Notes under the pieces: model-generated | What the model was told of the DNA's origin: nothing | The model's input: the letters and a program-made list of their open reading frames with translations, nothing else | The model's database searches: none | Program-made: the position numbers and the translations under genes | Source: CBFGTV01 sp965652145 | GTDB taxonomy: Bacteria > Bacillota > Clostridia > Peptostreptococcales > Natronincolaceae | Reading direction: 5' to 3' | Assembly (NCBI GenBank): GCA_965652145.1 | Contig: CBFGTV010000055.1 | Location: forward strand, 1-22,887 | DNA: 22,887 nt | Shown here: piece by piece, positions 21,569 through 22,887 of the stretch | Position numbering within the stretch: the stretch's first letter is position 1 | Layout: each line of letters opens with the position of its first letter

Positions 21569-22887
21569 TTGAAAAAAATGTTCGTTTTATTAATTGTCCT
21601 TTTGATGGTGAATAGTATACCGGTTTATGCCCAAGGTGCTGAGATGGATTCCCCCAAGGAAATCCAGGCAGTGTGGATTGCTACGGTGTTTAATTTAGAT
21701 TTTCCAAACACGAAAATAAGTCCAGAGGCGCAAAAAGAGGAGTACATAAAGAAAATTGATGCCCTGAAGGCGATGGGGATCAATACGGTAATTGTTCAAA
21801 TAAGGCCAAAGGCCGATGCCCTTTATCCTTCTGCCATTAACCCCTGGTCTGATGTATTGACTGGTGTTCAGGGGCAAAACCCGGGCTATGATCCCTTACA
21901 ATTTATGCTGGAGGAGGCCCACAAGCGAGGTATGGAATTCCACGCCTGGCTAAACCCATATCGAGTTACCACATCGGGCACAGATCTGAATCAGCTTTGT
22001 GAGAATCACCCGGCCAGATTAAATCCGGATTGGGTCATCACCCATCAAAATGCCCTTTATTATAACCCGGAATTAAAAGAGGTTAAAGAGCATATTGTCG
22101 CCACTGTAGAAGAAATTGTCACAAATTACAATGTAGATGCAATCCACTTCGACGATTATTTTTATCCAACCGATTATCCCCTGCCTGCCGGAGAAGGAAT
22201 AAACGGGCCTGTGGCCAATGCCAGAAGGCAGCATGTTAATGATATGATTCAAGGGGTTAGCGAAGCCATCAAAAAGATTAATCAGGAGGTGCGCTTCGGA
22301 ATTAGCCCCATGGGGACTTGGAAAAACAATACAGTTGATTTGACCGGGTCTAAGACAGCCGGAAAGGAATCCTATTATTCGGTATATGGTGACACCAGAA
22401 CCTGGATTAAAAACCAGTGGATTGATTATGTTGTTCCGCAAATCTACTGGGAAATAGGGCATCCCCAGGCAGATTACGAAACCCTGGTTAAATGGTGGTC
22501 TAATGAGGTGGCAGGAACCAATGTAGAGCTATATATTGGTCATGGGCTGTATAAGGATCAGGTTGCAGCAGAAATAGATCAACAATTGTTGATTAATCAA
22601 AGGTATAGTGAGGTAGGCGGCAGCTTCTACTATGGTATGTCGAATCTGTTGGAGGGCAGATCTGGGTGTAACGATAAAATTATGATGTACAACCAGCTTG
22701 TGTCTGAACAGGAAAATCCCTCTGCTACGCAGAATTCGACTTCCAAAACTGGAACGGTAACTGCCAGCGTACTAAATATCAGAGCAGGAGGCAGTACCCA
22801 GCATACCATTTTGACTAAGGTCTTAAGAGGGACAAAGCTCACAATTATTGACGAGCTGTCTGGGTGGTACAGTGTTAGGCTGACCAA
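21569..22887 (+). CDS. Secreted GHL10 (YngK/DUF187-like) glycoside hydrolase with SH3 domain, 3' end missing
   Basis: The frame is open for 439 codons to the window edge. It begins at TTG 21569 after AAGGGGG. A signal peptide (1-21, likely cut at VYA-Q) precedes a (beta/alpha)-barrel domain (about 29-350) with EIQAVWIATV, VQIRPKADALYPS, FHAWLNPYRV and the acidic AIHFDDYFYP (Asp195, Asp196), the hallmark of GHL10 proteins. A Ser/Thr-rich linker leads to a bacterial SH3 domain (about 392-439, TASVLNIRAGGS...WYSVRL) that commonly binds cell wall. It is probably a cell-wall or exopolysaccharide hydrolase outside the cell. The family activity is poorly established. Further SH3 or amidase domains may lie beyond the window. 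Confidence 0.85.
   Translation, partial: MKKMFVLLIVLLMVNSIPVYAQGAEMDSPKEIQAVWIATVFNLDFPNTKISPEAQKEEYIKKIDALKAMGINTVIVQIRPKADALYPSAINPWSDVLTGVQGQNPGYDPLQFMLEEAHKRGMEFHAWLNPYRVTTSGTDLNQLCENHPARLNPDWVITHQNALYYNPELKEVKEHIVATVEEIVTNYNVDAIHFDDYFYPTDYPLPAGEGINGPVANARRQHVNDMIQGVSEAIKKINQEVRFGISPMGTWKNNTVDLTGSKTAGKESYYSVYGDTRTWIKNQWIDYVVPQIYWEIGHPQADYETLVKWWSNEVAGTNVELYIGHGLYKDQVAAEIDQQLLINQRYSEVGGSFYYGMSNLLEGRSGCNDKIMMYNQLVSEQENPSATQNSTSKTGTVTASVLNIRAGGSTQHTILTKVLRGTKLTIIDELSGWYSVRLT

Noticed and set aside
22073..22462. 129-codon minus-strand frame
   Set aside because: It lies wholly antisense to the GHL10 gene, whose plus-strand frame has clear family motifs.

Overview
The window reads as a low-GC Gram-positive anaerobe of the class Clostridia. 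The evidence is A+T-rich intergenic DNA, strong AGGAGG-type ribosome binding sites, TTG/GTG starts, many hairpin-plus-T-tract terminators, and oxygen-independent redox enzymes (an NfnAB-type ferredoxin/NAD(P)H couple and an iron-type alcohol dehydrogenase). An Alkaliphilus/Natronincola-like genus would fit, but that is an impression and not shown. No rRNA, tRNA, CRISPR array, intact transposon or phage gene was found.

Layout. (1) 1-2.1 kb: a GNAT acetyltransferase, an unrecognised 304-residue soluble protein, then a 700-base gene-poor stretch holding a possible small minus-strand unit (promoter, hairpin-plus-T terminator, 38-codon ORF with a consensus RBS). (2) 2.2-8.3 kb: an iron-uptake-like locus, AraC regulator - half ABC transporter - half ABC transporter - AraC regulator. 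A near-consensus Fur box lies just ahead of the first transporter gene. (3) 8.3-13.2 kb: a DUF3796-like small membrane protein, then a consensus promoter leading into a 38-residue ORF, an OmpR-type response regulator and a sensor kinase. A separately promoted BcrA/LanF-type ABC transporter (ATPase plus two permeases) follows, of the type that protects against lantibiotics and cationic peptides. Its promoter carries three 11-bp direct repeats placed like a PhoB-type activator site. (4) 13.5-14.0 kb: a second GNAT enzyme. (5) 14.2-17.5 kb: a secreted family 9 pectate lyase with a roughly 320-base leader that holds a consensus promoter, two tandem CcpA-type cre sites and two hairpins. A convergent AraC regulator follows. 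(6) 17.9-21.3 kb: a three-gene operon, NfnA-like, NfnB/GltA-like and iron alcohol dehydrogenase. (7) 21.5 kb to the end: the start of a secreted GHL10 (YngK-like) glycoside hydrolase with a bacterial SH3 domain, cut by the window edge.

How the parts work together. Modules 2 and 3 are each a transporter with dedicated regulators, responding by inference to iron/siderophore and to a membrane-active peptide. Module 5 couples polygalacturonate breakdown to carbon catabolite control. Module 6 would exchange electrons between ferredoxin, NADH and NADPH next to an alcohol dehydrogenase that can consume reduced cofactor. I see no new multi-gene system with certainty. The most original signals are regulatory: the Fur box that overlaps one candidate start codon, the 11-bp tandem repeats, the tandem cre sites in a long leader, and the unassigned minus-strand unit near 2 kb.
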